Of a stretch of 64,000 bases of DNA, positions 48,120 to 62,489 are shown piece after piece. The notes beneath the pieces are model-generated. The model saw only the letters and a program-made list of their open reading frames with translations. It ran no database searches and was not told the origin of the DNA. Positions within the stretch are counted from its first letter, which is position 1. The number at the start of each line of letters is the position of its first letter. The translations under genes and the position numbers were made by a program. The DNA lies in contig NC_079422.1 of the NCBI RefSeq assembly GCF_026213295.1, forward strand, positions 25,848,299-25,912,298, given 5' to 3'. The DNA comes from Gadus chalcogrammus (taxonomy: Eukaryota > Chordata > Actinopteri > Gadiformes > Gadidae).

Positions 48120-48860
48120 GGCATCCACCCACGACCCCACCTCCCCCACCACCACCAACACCACCCCCACCACCACCACCACCACCACCCCCACCACCAC
48201 CACAACCACCACCACCATTACCTCCACTAACATACTCCCCCACCACCACCTCCTCCACCACCACCCCCACCACAACCACCACCATCACCTCCACCACCAC
48301 AACCACACACCCACCCCCACCCCCACCACCACCCCCACCACCACCGCCACCTCCACCCCCACCTCCAGCTCTTCCACCCCCACCACCATCACCCTCTGCT
48401 CAGGTCTGGTACCTGGTAGTTTGTGTACACCCCCCCCCCCCCCCCCCCCCCCCTGCAGCCTAAACAAGGTGTCCCCCCCCTCCAGCAGTAGAGCAGCACT
48501 CCCTGCTCTCATCCTCTCCACTCAGGAACCCTGCGGAGGAAAGGGAAACCGACCTGGGCCCTCCCTCCCTAACCCTCCACCCCCCCCCCCCTCCACCCAC
48601 CCACCCCCCCCGCCCCCCCTAACCCCTGCCGATCGCTATCAGCCAGCGGCCGTGCGTTGCGCCGGTGAAACAGCGGATGTGGGGCCGGGCGAAGACCCAG
48701 GGGGACGGCGATCAGACGCCTCAATCTGGGCTTTGCGTTAGCGGAGGTTCAATCAGATGTTTCGGGCTGAGGTGGGGCCGGGGGGGGGGGGGGGGGGGGT
48801 CCGTGGGGTCCGGACCAGGCACGCGAGGTCTGGGGGGGGGGGGGGGGGGGGGGGGGCAGG
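48120..48860. repeat. CCA/CCC-rich tract with poly-C and poly-G runs
   Basis: (CCACCA)n and CCCCCA units about 48120-48385, poly-C about 48429-48452 and 48578-48620, poly-G about 48780-48799 and 48833-48856. The poly-Pro and poly-Gly frames are artefacts. Confidence 0.92.
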
Positions 48861-49034
48861 CCGATCACCGGCGTTATTAAGCATTGTTCATGTACTAGCC
48901 TTGTCAGTAAATGACAGCGGGTCCTTGGCAGAGGACAATAAGAGGAAGCCTGCGTTGGATCAGATGCACCACGCAGACGTAGCGTGCAGACAGAGAGCTG
49001 TTCAAACTGAGGAGCAGCTGCACATCAATTGGAA

Positions 49035-49560
49035 TTACAATCCTTTCCATTTACATTCAGGGCACTTAGCGACATACATTAAGTACATTTGTCAGAAGAA
49101 GGAGAAACTGCTTTTTTCTTGAAATGTCTCTCATTGTCTTGTACGCCCTATCCTTTAATTTACTTTATTATGACTTTATCAAGACTAGCCATCTATTGTT
49201 TTGACCAAGTCAAATTCCTGGTTTTTACTCTATGGAAACTTGGTGAAAAAAAACGAATATTGATTCTGAACAACATATCGCTGTCAGTACAGTAAGGATG
49301 TTCATAGAACCAAGTGCCAAGCACTATCAATCACTAGGTTAACCCCATTCCCGTATACGACAAAGATAGCTAGGATAAGTCGCTACACAAGGCTTAGAAC
49401 TATTGTTAAGTGCCAGGACGTAGAACATACAATAAGTGTGTAAATGATGTGCCAGGATGTACAACATACAATAAGTGAGTGCATAAAGCGCCAGGACGTA
49501 CAACACACAATAAGTGCGTACATTGAGTGCCAGGACGTACAACAGACATAAATGCGTACG
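49035..49560. repeat. Interspersed repeat with tandem units (copy 3, interrupted)
   Basis: Same family as 30358 and 41077: AAGTACATTTGTCAGAAGAAGGAGAAAC, then about 160 bp of unrelated sequence (about 49108-49268), then AACAACATATCGCTGTCAG and four ~42-bp units. Confidence 0.85.
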
Positions 49561-49867
49561 AGGGGTGTGTGTTTGTTAGGGGATGGGATGCTATGCAAAG
49601 TCTAAGTGCAATCCTTTCACGTGTGTGATGAGTCACATTGTTGACAACAATTCAAAAACATTTAGTTGGATTAAACAAAACGAAAGGGTCTTTAGCATAA
49701 TGGATCCCACACCGCTACACAGACCCCCCTCCTTCGCTCTACTTCTGCTCCTCCCTGGTAACTGAACCCCCAGAAGGTTCACCTCCTTACACAATGACGC
49801 CGTAATCAACCCTTAATGTCTTCAAGATCATCCTGTGGCCTACTTAGCCTGGCCCGTGTCCAGCAGC

Positions 49868-49921
<54 letters not shown>
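49868..49921. repeat. (GA)n microsatellite
   Basis: Perfect GA run of about 54 bp. Confidence 0.97.
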
Positions 49922-49924
<3 letters not shown>

Positions 49925-50112
49925 CAGAGAGAGACCTAATTAATGGGTGTGTAGGTGAAAGGTGCTTACTCAGAGAGTATGTCTGCAGAGGGTTCTGAGA
50001 GAGAGAGCGGGGGTCCAGACTGGCTAAGGGGAAAACGAGGGGTCACTTTAACGAACCCCTAGGAGCCACATCCACAGCCTAGTGGGCCGACACTGACGCC
50101 AAAGGACCAGTG

Positions 50113-50317
<205 letters not shown>

Positions 50318-50434
50318 GTACTGGGGCCTCTCTGACAGGTCAGCTGAGCCTCAGACGTCCCTGGTGGTCTGTGATGCCATCTCCCTCCTGCTCCCACACT
50401 TGGTTCACTGGGGCCGAGAGCTGCCACAGGGGGC

Positions 50435-50512
50435 GGCTCTCGGTTTGGATCCCAAACGTCCGACGCAAGACGCCCCTCTTGCAGCGGACATTTGGGATCC
50501 AAACCTAGAGCC
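50435..50512. other. 78-nt near-perfect hairpin (miRNA-precursor-like shape)
   Basis: Outer arms of 28 nt (50435-50462 and 50485-50512) pair with two mismatches. The loop side contains a further GCAAGA/TCTTGC stem around CGCCCC. Size and pairing resemble a microRNA precursor, but a small foldback repeat is as likely. Confidence 0.7.
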
Positions 50513-50515
50513 ATC

Positions 50516-50886
50516 CCACAAAACACAACACAATACGCAGCACAGAACACACAACCCACAAGACACGCCATACAACACACAACACACACAACACGCAACC
50601 CACAACACAAAACACAAACCACAGAACACACACCACACACCACACACCACACACCACGCACCACAGAACACACGCCACACGCCACACAACACAAAACAAA
50701 CAACAAACAACATACAACACACAACACGCACCACACACCACACACCACACGCCACACAACACACAACAGAAAACAAACAACAAACAACACACAAACACAC
50801 ACCACACACGCCACACGCCACACAACAGAAAACAAACAACAAACAACACACAACACACAACACACACAACATACACCACGCAACAC
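50516..50886. repeat. ACA/CCACA-rich simple repeat
   Basis: About 370 bp of CACAACACA, CACACCACA and AACAAACAA units with almost no G or T. Frames on either strand are artefacts. Confidence 0.93.
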
Positions 50887-51763
50887 TCGGATCCATACAC
50901 TGGCATGAAGAGGGATGCCAGTGTGTGATGTCTGTTCTCATGCTACAGGTCGTGCGTATACAGGGATAGTGTGTGTACTGTGCACACAAAGGGAGACCTT
51001 TACAGCAGAAGAATCCAGCCAGCGTTTTGCTTCAAGAGCACAACACAACAAACACAAAGTCATGAAGGGCTTGGCCCCCGCCACCCTTCCAGGACGATCG
51101 CTGCAACAACAATCTCTGGACAATAACTAAAGCCCCGACAGGGGGGTGTTTATTAAAGGTCTGTCCGGTATTGTTAGGAGTGTTTATTTAGTGTGTTATT
51201 CAGCAGATCCTAACGACTGACAAAACAAAGCCAAACAAGAGACACTAGCTTAGTAGAAAGCAGTGGGAGGCCTGCCAATATCGACTTGGATTTACAGTGT
51301 TTGCCCCTAAGTCCATATATTTAGAATACCTTTTATTTATAAGTATCGAAGCTCAGAGCAAATATTAGTGCGAACAGCAGATAATGGCCGCTCTGAAGAA
51401 ACAAAAAAGATCTTTGAACAATGAAAGGCTGCAACGTTTTATGGAGGTATTTCGTCTGAAGCCAAATAGTGCGGTGACACAGAGATAATCACTGCTCTAA
51501 AAATGTTCTCTTCTAAACAAGCCCAGAGAAGTTCCAGTCTTAAGGCTTAGAGTGGGAGGGTGGAGGCTGGAGGAGAGCTTTTCCGTCAGGCCGCACACAC
51601 ACACAAACACAGACACACACACAGCCTCTGGCGTTGCGCTGGCACCATCTCCTCCCACTCTTTCCTCTAACTAAGTATAGTTTAAGCCTTGGCAATGTGA
51701 ATGTTTATGCTGGGAATACCAATTCAGCCCTTTGGATTGAAGTGAACTGACTTGAGAGTTAGA

Positions 51764-51764
<1 letters not shown>
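50887..51764. other. Intergenic DNA, nothing recognised
   Basis: No supported ORF, RNA or mobile element. Confidence 0.55.
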
Positions 51765-52182
<418 letters not shown>

Positions 52183-52319
52183 ACAGTACAGTATATCTTA
52201 ACTTTATCTGTTTAGACTTTTTTCACACTCTTAGTATTCCATATTTGCCTATATATATATTGAGTATTTAGTATTGTACATTTGGATATGTTCATCAATT
52301 TTATATTTGACTTAATTTA

Positions 52320-52410
52320 TATTTATTTTCTTTTGGCCTATTTTTTCCCCTGCTGCAGCAATGCAAATGCTTGTCTTCCATGCTAATAAAGCTTTATTGA
52401 ATTGCATTTG
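52320..52410 (+). repeat. Probable retroposon 3' end
   Basis: AATGCAAATGCTTGTCTTCC followed by AATAAAGCTTTATTGAATTG resembles the terminus of a fish LINE or SINE. Pattern memory only. Confidence 0.4.
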
Positions 52411-52533
52411 GACCTGAGAGAGCGAGGGACAGAGCGGTTAGAGAGTGCAGGGCGAGCACTAATGCCGTACTTGACAGCTTGACATCCAAAGCCTCTAATC
52501 AGCTCAGCTGTCAGCGGGCCCAGAAACACCAAA

Positions 52534-52735
52534 CAGCAAACATCTAACTATCACAGAGACCACCATGCCAGACCTACCACACAGCAAACATCTAACTATC
52601 ACAGAGACCACCAGGCCAGACCTACCACACAGCAAACATCTAACTATCACAGAGACCACCAGGCCAGACTTACCACACAGCAAACATCTAACTATCACAG
52701 AGGCGACCAGACAAGACCTACAGCAAACATCAAAC
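52534..52735. repeat. 48-bp minisatellite, about 4 units
   Basis: CAGCAAACATCTAACTATCA starts at 52534, 52582, 52630 and 52678 (period 48), plus a partial unit at 52721. The period is a multiple of three, so both strands show repetitive open frames without being genes. Confidence 0.93.
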
Positions 52736-52739
52736 TGGA

Positions 52740-54051
52740 CGTTGCCATGACATCTAGAAATCATACCGTATTTAATGGATTGTGTGAGTGTAACATAATT
52801 CACCTACAGTATTTTGTTATGTGTTGTTCTTTCAATTGTGTTAGGCATGTCGTTTACTGTCTTGGTGGTTCAGGGATCGGTGTCCCTTTTAAGGATTACG
52901 AGCGTCTCATGACGTCAGAGCCCATGCGGGATTTGTTTACCTTCAGCACGTTTTGATTTCCTGTTTCTCTCTTACTAAATAAACGAGTCACACAACTGTG
53001 TGCTCAACGTGCGACATTGTGTCTCTCACTTATGGCAATTTCCACAGGGTTATCATTAATATTGATGTGTAGGGGTTGTTTATAACTCGTGAATAATATT
53101 GTTTAGACCACGGTCTGGGGGAATACTCTGATTCTGATTGGCTGCAGTGCGTGCATTAACTCCTGATATCGCCCTACAGACACCTGCTAAGTAGTTCCAG
53201 TCAGTGTTTAGATTCTCTGCCCGAGCCCGAGCCCGAGCCGGACGCGGGCCGGGTCGGGTCGGGCCGATATTTCCCACCACTATACTCGGGCCGGGCCTTT
53301 GATCGAGCGTTTTTATTTTTATTTTACCATTGGTTTATTGGCCTAATCTGAGGAGAAATCTATGCCATAAACAGAAATATCATAGGCCTTTATTACACGG
53401 GTCTTCTCAATGCCGTGGAACGCTCCGTTCACTTGCATGGGTAGTAGTCCGGTGACTTGTCTACCCCAGCGTCTACCGTTGCTAAGCGACGTCACCGTCT
53501 TTGCGGACAAATTATTTCTCTGCTGATCAACACTACAAATGGCCCAAAAGACTTGTATCCCCCCCCCCCCCCTTAAATAAATACTTTGGCAGAATTATTA
53601 TTATTATTCTCATTCAACTTGAACATGTGTTTTTACAGTAGAGTGGTGGAGGGATGACGTATGTTGGCCAACCCGGAAGTGAGCGTCGCCCTGGATTCCC
53701 TCGACAAAAAGCCAACGGGTTTTGCCATTGGATTTTGGATTATTATAAATTGAAACAATTTATTAAATAAATATTTGTGAGATGTCATTACTCATTTGTG
53801 AGATGAGTTTGCTTCCTATTTATGTCGAGTATACACCCCTACTGTCCACAAGCATCCCCCCCATATAGATTGAGAATTGTTGCCACGTCCCAGTGGTGGA
53901 GGTATATATATGAAAGAGGGCATTCAATTATACTATAATGATCAATTAGGAGGCCGAAGCCCTAAAGGAAGTGATGCAATAGGTGACTGAGGGTCAACAT
54001 TTGAGAACCCATTTTATCAAAGGGGGTCTCAAAGGACTCATACGCTTCAAC
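52740..54051. other. Intergenic DNA with small simple repeats
   Basis: No supported gene. GAGCCC/GGGTC repeats at 53220-53300 and a short poly-C at 53559-53571. Confidence 0.5.
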
Positions 54052-56994
54052 AGCGGCTGCAGCAGAAGTGTTGAGACGAAAGATGATATCAAGACATTTA
54101 TAGAATATTCCCAGTCACATGATTCTTCGCACGACCTGCAGGTTGGAGACTGAAATAACCCCCAAAATGAGTAATAATGTAAAAGCAGCCAAGTCCCACA
54201 AATTGCTTGAACTATTTATTTCATTGTTTCGTTGATATGCATTATTGAAAAGTTTCAAGCATATGGATTTAATGCAATTTCCACAAACAGTTCAAAATGG
54301 TACCATGAAATGTCTTGTTTATTGTATTAACCAGTTAATTTCTATTTTATGAAAGTCACCAAAAGTCAAAATAAGTTAAACGCAAGGTCACAGGATAACA
54401 GTGGAGCTGTGTTGGGAACCAGCAGCCCAGAGCTTCCATGGAAACTTTCTACCCATGTTAAATAGATTTAGTTGGCAGTTCCTTTTCTGCCCATTTTTTA
54501 AACTTGTGGAAGCACTTGCAGTACTGGGAGACACCATTTCTAACGGCAATGGAGCTAGATTCTAAAAATATCAAAAGATGCCTAAAGCAAATAACTTTAA
54601 CCAATAGTTGTGTTTTATCAAATTAAAAAATTCAGAGTTTCATTGACCACAAATTAAGCAGAAATATTTTGCATACAAATCTTTAAATAGTTTAATCAAA
54701 TTAAGAAAAATACATTTGTTAATTTTTTTTATTAGTGAAGCCACAAGTTTTGCACATTATCCAAACAGAATACCTGAAATGTTGATATTTCAGCCCTTTC
54801 GGGTCAAAACAAGAGAAAAGGACAACCTAACAAGAGTGAAAAGTTTGGGTTAGGTGACTTATAGTTCAAAGATGTCCCTGGTCAGGTAGACTAAATAAAA
54901 GTGTATTCCCAATTGCTCCAGGACATTCGTGTAATTTACTTGTGAGCTCTCCCTCAAGCCTAGAGAGACATCAGTGTTGAACCACCAACTGAAAGAGGGT
55001 ATTTGCCATTAGTATGAGTGACAACATTTCATGGCTATTAATTTAGTTCATTATATTTAGCCGATTTGAATAGACTTTTCTAGCAGGTGAGGCTGTCAAA
55101 GAACTAAATATGGAGCAACTACAAAAAGTAAATTTGCAGCATGACCAAATTATACAAAAAGTATAGGAACTGTTCTAGCAGATATGTTTTAGAAGTCTCT
55201 TTTGATAGGTGGGGAATAATTGTCTTTGTCACCCTGTAGTCATGCCATCAAATCTGTTGGGCAAAGTACCGCTACGGATTAATCCAGTAGACTCACCAGT
55301 CAAGTCCCCCTAGTTAGAAAATGGAAGAAACCCAGTTAGTCATGTTAATTATTCTGTTGTTACAAATGAAGACTAATACTTTCCACATATTGCGATCCAA
55401 GTTACTGGCTGCAGTCTTGGATTTTATAGTTCTATATGAATAGATTCAATTTACTAAACTATTAATCATGCTTCAAAAGAATTAACCTTTCTTGGATGGC
55501 AGATCTACCACAAGCCTCCATTGCCACAACCTCCAGATGGCTTACGACCTACGGCAACTCCTCGACTACTGCAAGCCAACAAATTGGCTCTTGCACACCA
55601 GACACGCATTTTGCTTTATTTTAGGTTTTCAAGCATCTTAAAATACCCAAATCATCGCTCCAATACACAAGTCAGCTAATGGCCTACAAGGAAATGCTCA
55701 AGCTAGTGTTAGTGATGGCGATAGTAATGGACAAGCTTGCGTGTACAAATATGCAACTAGAATTGGAAGGTTCACAGCCCAGTTGCATAAGTGGTCACAA
55801 CCGTTGGATTGTAAGCAAGCGTAAAAAAATAAATAAAAAATTTCCCACAAACTAGTCAACATGGTCAATTGAAAGCCTGTACAAAACGAACCTGGAATAG
55901 TAAAATGCAGCTTTACTGCGGATGAATTAAGCCAAATTGCATAAACATCCAATGGTAAACAGTATACAAATGCAATCAAGGTTGCACTCACACTAGGCCA
56001 TCTGGCCATGGCCGTCTCAACTGTGGCCTGGCCACGGTAGGCTCTTGTACATACGCCATCACGTCACTAGCATCCAAACAATTCTACCAAACCTTAACCA
56101 ACTAGTGAAAAATGGAACAAAACTTTAGCACACACCCAGTGACTAATCACCTTGTCCAGGGGTGTTCCAACGCGGTTTACCAGAGGGCCTTGTGGACTTA
56201 AAGTAAGCCACACATTTGACAGAGACAGCACGGAATGACGTTAAACTAAGCTAATCTACAGGTTACTAGTGCTAGTACAATTACATGAGCATTTTGCACA
56301 ATATTTGTACTACAATGCTACGTAAAGCAGGCTTCTTCAGAAATCCGTAGCCTGCTACATTGAAGGGCAACTGTAACAAATCCTGACCAAGACCGAAAGA
56401 TGGCTCTGGAAGCCACTACGGCCCACGCAGCAGATTACTGTGTGGACCGTGGTGGCTTCCAGATCAACCCTTCGGTGGACCATTCATACACATGTATTCC
56501 GAGGATGTTTTGAAGACACTGGAGTCCCATGGCACTAGATTCCTTTGAAGACTAAGTTGGTATGGGGGGGCCCAAAGGGGGCCCCCCCATAGATCTTGTC
56601 AGTCATCTAACACCTGTTAAGTAAAACACACACACATCACAAGATACAAATCAGCAAAGCTAGGTTAACAAACAGCGGCGACATGCATGTCAAGGTGCAA
56701 AGAGCAGGGATACTGATGGCTTGTGTCTGAGGAGACAGCCCAAAAACGTCAACAATTAATAAAGGAAAATAACTTTTACTCACTGCGGTGGTCTGTTTCG
56801 AAGTGCCATGTTGGTAGCAATATTTGTCTGGGCTGTTCAGTCAAATGCCCACAAAAACAAACACGCAACAACGCATACTTTCAGTTTGTATAAAGTGACA
56901 ATAGTGATCTGCAATCTAGATCGAAAACTTTCAACCCTCACTAAACTCAACCTCGGTTGACACAGGCCGATGTGAAAAGTAAACCAAACCCATT
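54052..56994. repeat. Long direct repeat, block A copy 2
   Basis: Partner of 33771-36601. It carries a stretch (54302-54560) absent from copy 1 and only a four-unit CA run where copy 1 has about 20. Confidence 0.92.
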
Positions 56995-57476
56995 GTGCAT
57001 ACGTCCCTCGTACTGGCCTCACGTCAAGCCAGCACCACCTTCAGCTCCCAAACACCAAATGAGCAGCCCTTAAATAGGGAAATGCCAATTGGCCCAATCA
57101 AGGCCGTATGGGCCAGACCATTAGTTGGGGGGGAACATTCTTTACCTAAAGCTAACAATCCAACATAACTGAACAGAAAGTACATTGTGTGAAGACTAAA
57201 TAAACATGATACTAAATAAACAATCACCAAATACATATATACCCACACCCTGTGCAGAACCTAAAGATATTTACAAAACAGCCGTTTCTATCAACACCCC
57301 CCTGGGCTATTCCCTGATACTCTGATCCTAAGCTCCCTTAGCATACTGCCCCCTACCGGGACGGAAGACCAATCTTACACCAGCCCAATATAATATATAC
57401 ACACACAATATAATAATAATAATAATAATTTCTCTAATGCGGGACAGTGAGAAGGGGGAGGATTTCACCTTCTCAC
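56995..57476. other. Sequence separating blocks A and B in copy 2
   Basis: Not shared with copy 1 (36602-37088). An AATAAT run lies at 57410-57430. No gene. Confidence 0.5.
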
Positions 57477-57978
57477 AGTAAGTATCATGAAATCTGTAAA
57501 GGGATTAGTATAGCGTATGGAAGATTAGAAAATGTGCGATTATATGGTTTGGACAGAAAACCAGTACCAGAATCACAAGGACCGACCGAGCCAGAACGGA
57601 GGAAACTTACCCAGACAGACAAAACAAATACTGGGAACAACCATCCATCTTTACCATGTTGGAAATACCCAAACAAAATGCAACAAACCAAACCTGAACA
57701 GCAAACCAACATATGTGACCAACCAACTGAACTACTGACCAAACACACAATTCTTTCGACTAGCCTATGTATATGGGCAGTGGAAAGTGTGCTGTAGGGA
57801 TGTTGAATAGTGTTAACATAACACAAAACATGGAACCAATCCAAAGGTCCAAAACCTTAAGGAACCACCCTAAACAGAACCCAAGCCCACCTGCCTCTGT
57901 GGAAAGAGAGAGAGACTGGCTAAAGCCTGCGTGGCAGACCTGCACAGGTGCACCTCATCAGCTGACAAGCCTCTCAGC
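57477..57978. repeat. Long direct repeat, block B copy 2 (uninterrupted)
   Basis: Matches 37089-37525 joined to 38751-38818 and shows the site before the 1.2-kb insertion. Confidence 0.92.
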
Positions 57979-58282
57979 TAGACCCAACACTGTACTATCT
58001 GCGCACACCCTTTCTGAAGCCTCTCTCTCGCTCTCTCTCTCTCTCTGTCCCTCCCTCTCTCTCTTTCTCTCCCTCTCGTACCGTTGAGTTAATTGTCTTA
58101 GAACACTCCCATTCAGAATGCATTGGTTTACATTTCGTTCTGTGTAACACGCAAAAAGTCGGACTATCGTGCTCTGGAACACGCTTCAATAGATTAACGT
58201 TTGTGCGTTGGAGCACGCAATCGCGTGATACCGGGTTGAAGCTCCGTATGGTCCAGAGAACCTCACTTCTGAGTCAGCGCAT

Positions 58283-58306
58283 CGACCCCCCCCCCCCCCC
58301 CCCCGC

Positions 58307-58389
<83 letters not shown>
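58283..58389. repeat. Poly-C followed by (CA)n
   Basis: About 20 Cs, then a CA array of about 80 bp. Confidence 0.97.
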
Positions 58390-58390
<1 letters not shown>

Positions 58391-58439
58391 GCCGAGAGTT
58401 CAAAGAACCTGGCCCCCTGGTCCAAGATACGTATACTAG

Positions 58440-59176
58440 TACAAGCTAGACCTCCCTATAACAAACTAGAACTAACTATCACAAAGGACCTAACAAGACA
58501 AAACTATAGCAAACTATAATAAACTAGTCCTAACTATAACCCAGTTGACGTAACTAGACCCAACTATAAAAAACTGGACCTAACTAGACCCAACTATAAC
58601 CTACTAGACTTAACTCGACCCAACTATAGCATACCCGACCTAACTAGACCCAATTATACCCAACTATAACAAACTGGACCTAACTAGACCCAACTATAAC
58701 CAACTGTAACAAACTAGACCAAACTGGATCCAACTATAACAAACTAGACTTAACTAGACCCAATTATAGCATACCCGACCTAACTAGACCCAATTATACC
58801 CAACATAACAAACTGGACCTAACTAGACCTAGCTAGACCCGACTATAACCAACTATAAAAAACTAGACTAAATTAGACCCAACTATTGCATACCTGACCT
58901 AACTAGACCCAATTATACCCAACTATAACAAACTGGACCTAACTAGACCTAACTAGACCCAATTATACCCCACTATAACAAACTGGACTTAACTAGACCT
59001 AGCTAGACCCAATTATACCCCACTATAACAAACTGGTCCTAACTAGACCTAACTGGACCCAATTATACCCCACTATAACAAACTGGACCTAACTAGACCG
59101 AACTATAACAACTAGACCAAAGTAGTGGATCTGGCTGGATCTGGCTGGATCTGGCTGGATCTGGCTGGATCTGGCT
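58440..59176. repeat. Degenerate AACTAGACC/CAACTATAAC minisatellite plus GGATCTGGCT array
   Basis: About 670 bp of variable units built from AACTAGACC, CAACTATAAC and AACTGGACC, with longer recurring groups near 58640, 58780 and 58900. Then five exact GGATCTGGCT units (59127-59176). Confidence 0.93.
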
Positions 59177-59325
59177 GCAGGTGTATGGCGGCGCTGTCAG
59201 CACTGGGCTCAGCCGTTGTCTCCTCATTACTCAACCCCCTTGGTGCTTAAGAGCTACATGAGCAGAGATAAAATGATAACCTGTCAGATAACAAGATGGA
59301 GTAACTCACAATGAACCCTGCAATG

Positions 59326-59676
<351 letters not shown>

Positions 59677-60029
59677 CAGACCAATGATGTGTGATTGCAC
59701 TCAGTCTGCTAATGAGGACACACCAGGGTGTGCCTCCCACAAAATGTCTTTCCTTTGTTTTGAAATCTACACACACACATGTGATGGAGCATGGCATCGC
59801 AACACACACACACACCTACTGACACACACATTGACTCACACACACACACACACACCTACTCAAACACGCAGGTACATCTACTCTTAAACACACACACTCA
59901 CACACACACAGAGCAAACAGAACACACACACACACACAAATACACTCTCTAGACTACGCAAGCACTAATTTAGGGGATGAGGTCGGGATGTGGATCGAGC
60001 GTCACTGAGGCCTCCCGTGGGGGCTGTGA

Positions 60030-60050
60030 AAGTGTGTGTGTGTGCAGGTA

Positions 60051-60144
<94 letters not shown>

Positions 60145-60189
60145 TTCTGTGTGTGTTCTGTTTGTTGTGTGTGTGTGTTCTGTTTGTTC

Positions 60190-60267
<78 letters not shown>

Positions 60268-60293
60268 CTGTTTATTCTGTGTGTGTGTGTTTG

Positions 60294-60368
<75 letters not shown>

Positions 60369-60430
60369 CGGTTTATTCTTCTGTGTGTGTGTGTGTGCGT
60401 GTGTGTGTGTGTGTGTCTGTGTGTGTGGGA
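60030..60430. repeat. (GT)n region with TTCTGT interruptions
   Basis: Three long GT arrays separated by GTTCTGTTTGTTCTGT-like segments. Confidence 0.97.
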
Positions 60431-60540
60431 GGGTTGGGAACAGCCAGAGGTCACCTCCGTCAGAGTTCTCTGACGTAGTTCAATCAGCGCCACCTTGGAT
60501 GCGGGGCAGTGATGGCACCACACAGTCCCCACAGACGGGA

Positions 60541-61345
60541 CGGGGGGGGGGGGGGGCGGGGGTAAAGGAACAGAGAGGTTGAGGTTGAGTTCGCAGGGGG
60601 GATGGAGGGAGGGGTGGCGACGGGGGGGTGGAAGAGACGGGTGGAGGTGGAGGGGGGGGTGAGCTGGGGGGAGGAGAGGGGTGGAGGTTGGGAGGACGAG
60701 GGGAGGGGAGGGGGGGAATAAGGTGGTGTAAACAATACTAAACAATGATGCAGTCCTCTTCCCCCTCTGATCCTCCGCTGCTGTCGTCGCCACGGGGAAA
60801 AACACATTCCAGGAGAGTCGCCATGACGATGATGATGGTGATGATGATGATGAGGCCGCAGGGCCCACATGTGTTCACAGCGTTTACCCCGCTCTCTCGC
60901 TCCGGCCAATCGCGTGATGACGCGCTCCCCGACCCCCACACGCTCGGGGAGAGCCGTCCAGTGAGTCACCCCGACGCACTCACACACACTCACACACACA
61001 AACACACCCACACATGCACACATGCACACACGCACACACACACACAAACACACGATATTCTGTTTTCCTAACATTCCTGTCCTTAAATTCCATTCTTTTT
61101 TCGGCCGACCACATTACTTCACTTCCTGTTTGGAGCGCCTCGCTCAGCGTAACCAAGCGACCTATTGACTGCCAGCTGTCTCTGACACACCGGGGAGAGA
61201 GAGAGAAAGGGGGGAGGGAGGGGGCAGGGAGGGGTGGGTGGGAGAGAGAGAGAGGGAGAGAGAGGAGAGAAGGTCAGAATTACAAGCGTGTTGCATCGCC
61301 AATCAGTCTTTGTCGACCCACCTCTCATCCCTCGATCTCTCTCCC

Positions 61346-61387
<42 letters not shown>

Positions 61388-61400
61388 TCCCTCTCTCTCT
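60541..61400. repeat. G-rich tract, GATGAT run and CT-rich tract
   Basis: Poly-G and GGGGAGG-rich sequence 60541-60720, (GAT)n 60827-60852, CA-rich 60975-61045, GA-rich 61195-61270 and (CT)n running into the gap. No gene supported. Confidence 0.85.
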
Positions 61401-61500
61401 NNNNNNNNNNNNNNNNNNNNNNNNNNNNNNNNNNNNNNNNNNNNNNNNNNNNNNNNNNNNNNNNNNNNNNNNNNNNNNNNNNNNNNNNNNNNNNNNNNNN
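61401..61500. other. Assembly gap (100 N)
   Basis: Exactly 100 Ns. CT-rich sequence precedes it and GA-rich sequence follows. Confidence 1.
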
Positions 61501-61624
61501 GGAAAGAGGGAATATTGAGAGAGACAGAGGGAGAGAAAGGAATAATTACTGATGTCTATTTTTGTTCTGTGTTTTAGGAATAGAAAGGAAAGTATAGGAT
61601 AGGAGATAGTGGTTATGTCACATC

Positions 61625-61693
61625 ACACACACACACGCACACACGCACACACGCACGGACACACACACACGCACACACGCACGGACACACGGA

Positions 61694-61727
<34 letters not shown>

Positions 61728-61880
61728 CACACACACACACATACAGTGCTTAAACCTTAAGGCTTTAACGACATGAATCTCAAAGAATCCTGGTGAGCGC
61801 TGGAGTAAGACATAACAGTCTGTCCCCCCCCCCCCCCCGCCCCCTGTGGAGCCCCCCCCCCCCCCCCCCCCCACACACCC
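61625..61880. repeat. CA-rich array and poly-C tracts
   Basis: CA/CACG array 61625-61745, poly-C about 61823-61838 and 61850-61872. Confidence 0.93.
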
Positions 61881-62057
61881 CAGCAGGCGGTTATCTGCAG
61901 CGCTGATAACACACAGCTCAGTGAGCGCAGGGTGGATCCAGCCGGTTTAGACCGCCCTGCGTCGTCCACGGCTCGGCTTATCCTCGTGGATCTCTGCCTC
62001 CGCCCGTAACTCTAGCGGGGGTAACCCTACACCCTTCATATACCCTTCACACTACAG

Positions 62058-62480
62058 CGCACACACGCACACACACGCGCACACACGCGCACACACACAC
62101 GCGCGCACGCACGCAGGCAGGCTGGCACAGACACGCAGGCATGAATGCACACACAGATAGGCACGCACGTTTAGGCATGCACCAACGCACACACACACGC
62201 AGTCAGGTACCCACAAAGGCACGCATACAAACACAGGCAGCTACACAAACACAGACAGACGCACACACACAAAGACGAACCCACACGCACAGACACAGAC
62301 TGACATGCCACATGCAGGCACACGCACACTGGCTCACCTGCTCTTAGCACACACCTCAATACACACGCACACAGACACGCACAAACACACATACACACAC
62401 CACATGCAGGCAAACACACACACACACACACTGTGTGTTTACCTGCCCTTCACACACGCACACGACAACAGACACACACG
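62058..62480. repeat. Degenerate CA/CGCA repeat
   Basis: About 420 bp of ACACGCAC-type units with many substitutions. Confidence 0.93.
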
Positions 62481-62489
62481 CGAGCGTTA

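Noticed and set aside
52504..52803. Repetitive ORFs in both directions (for example a 99-codon minus frame)
   Set aside because: A 48-bp minisatellite (16 codons) keeps frames open by periodicity.
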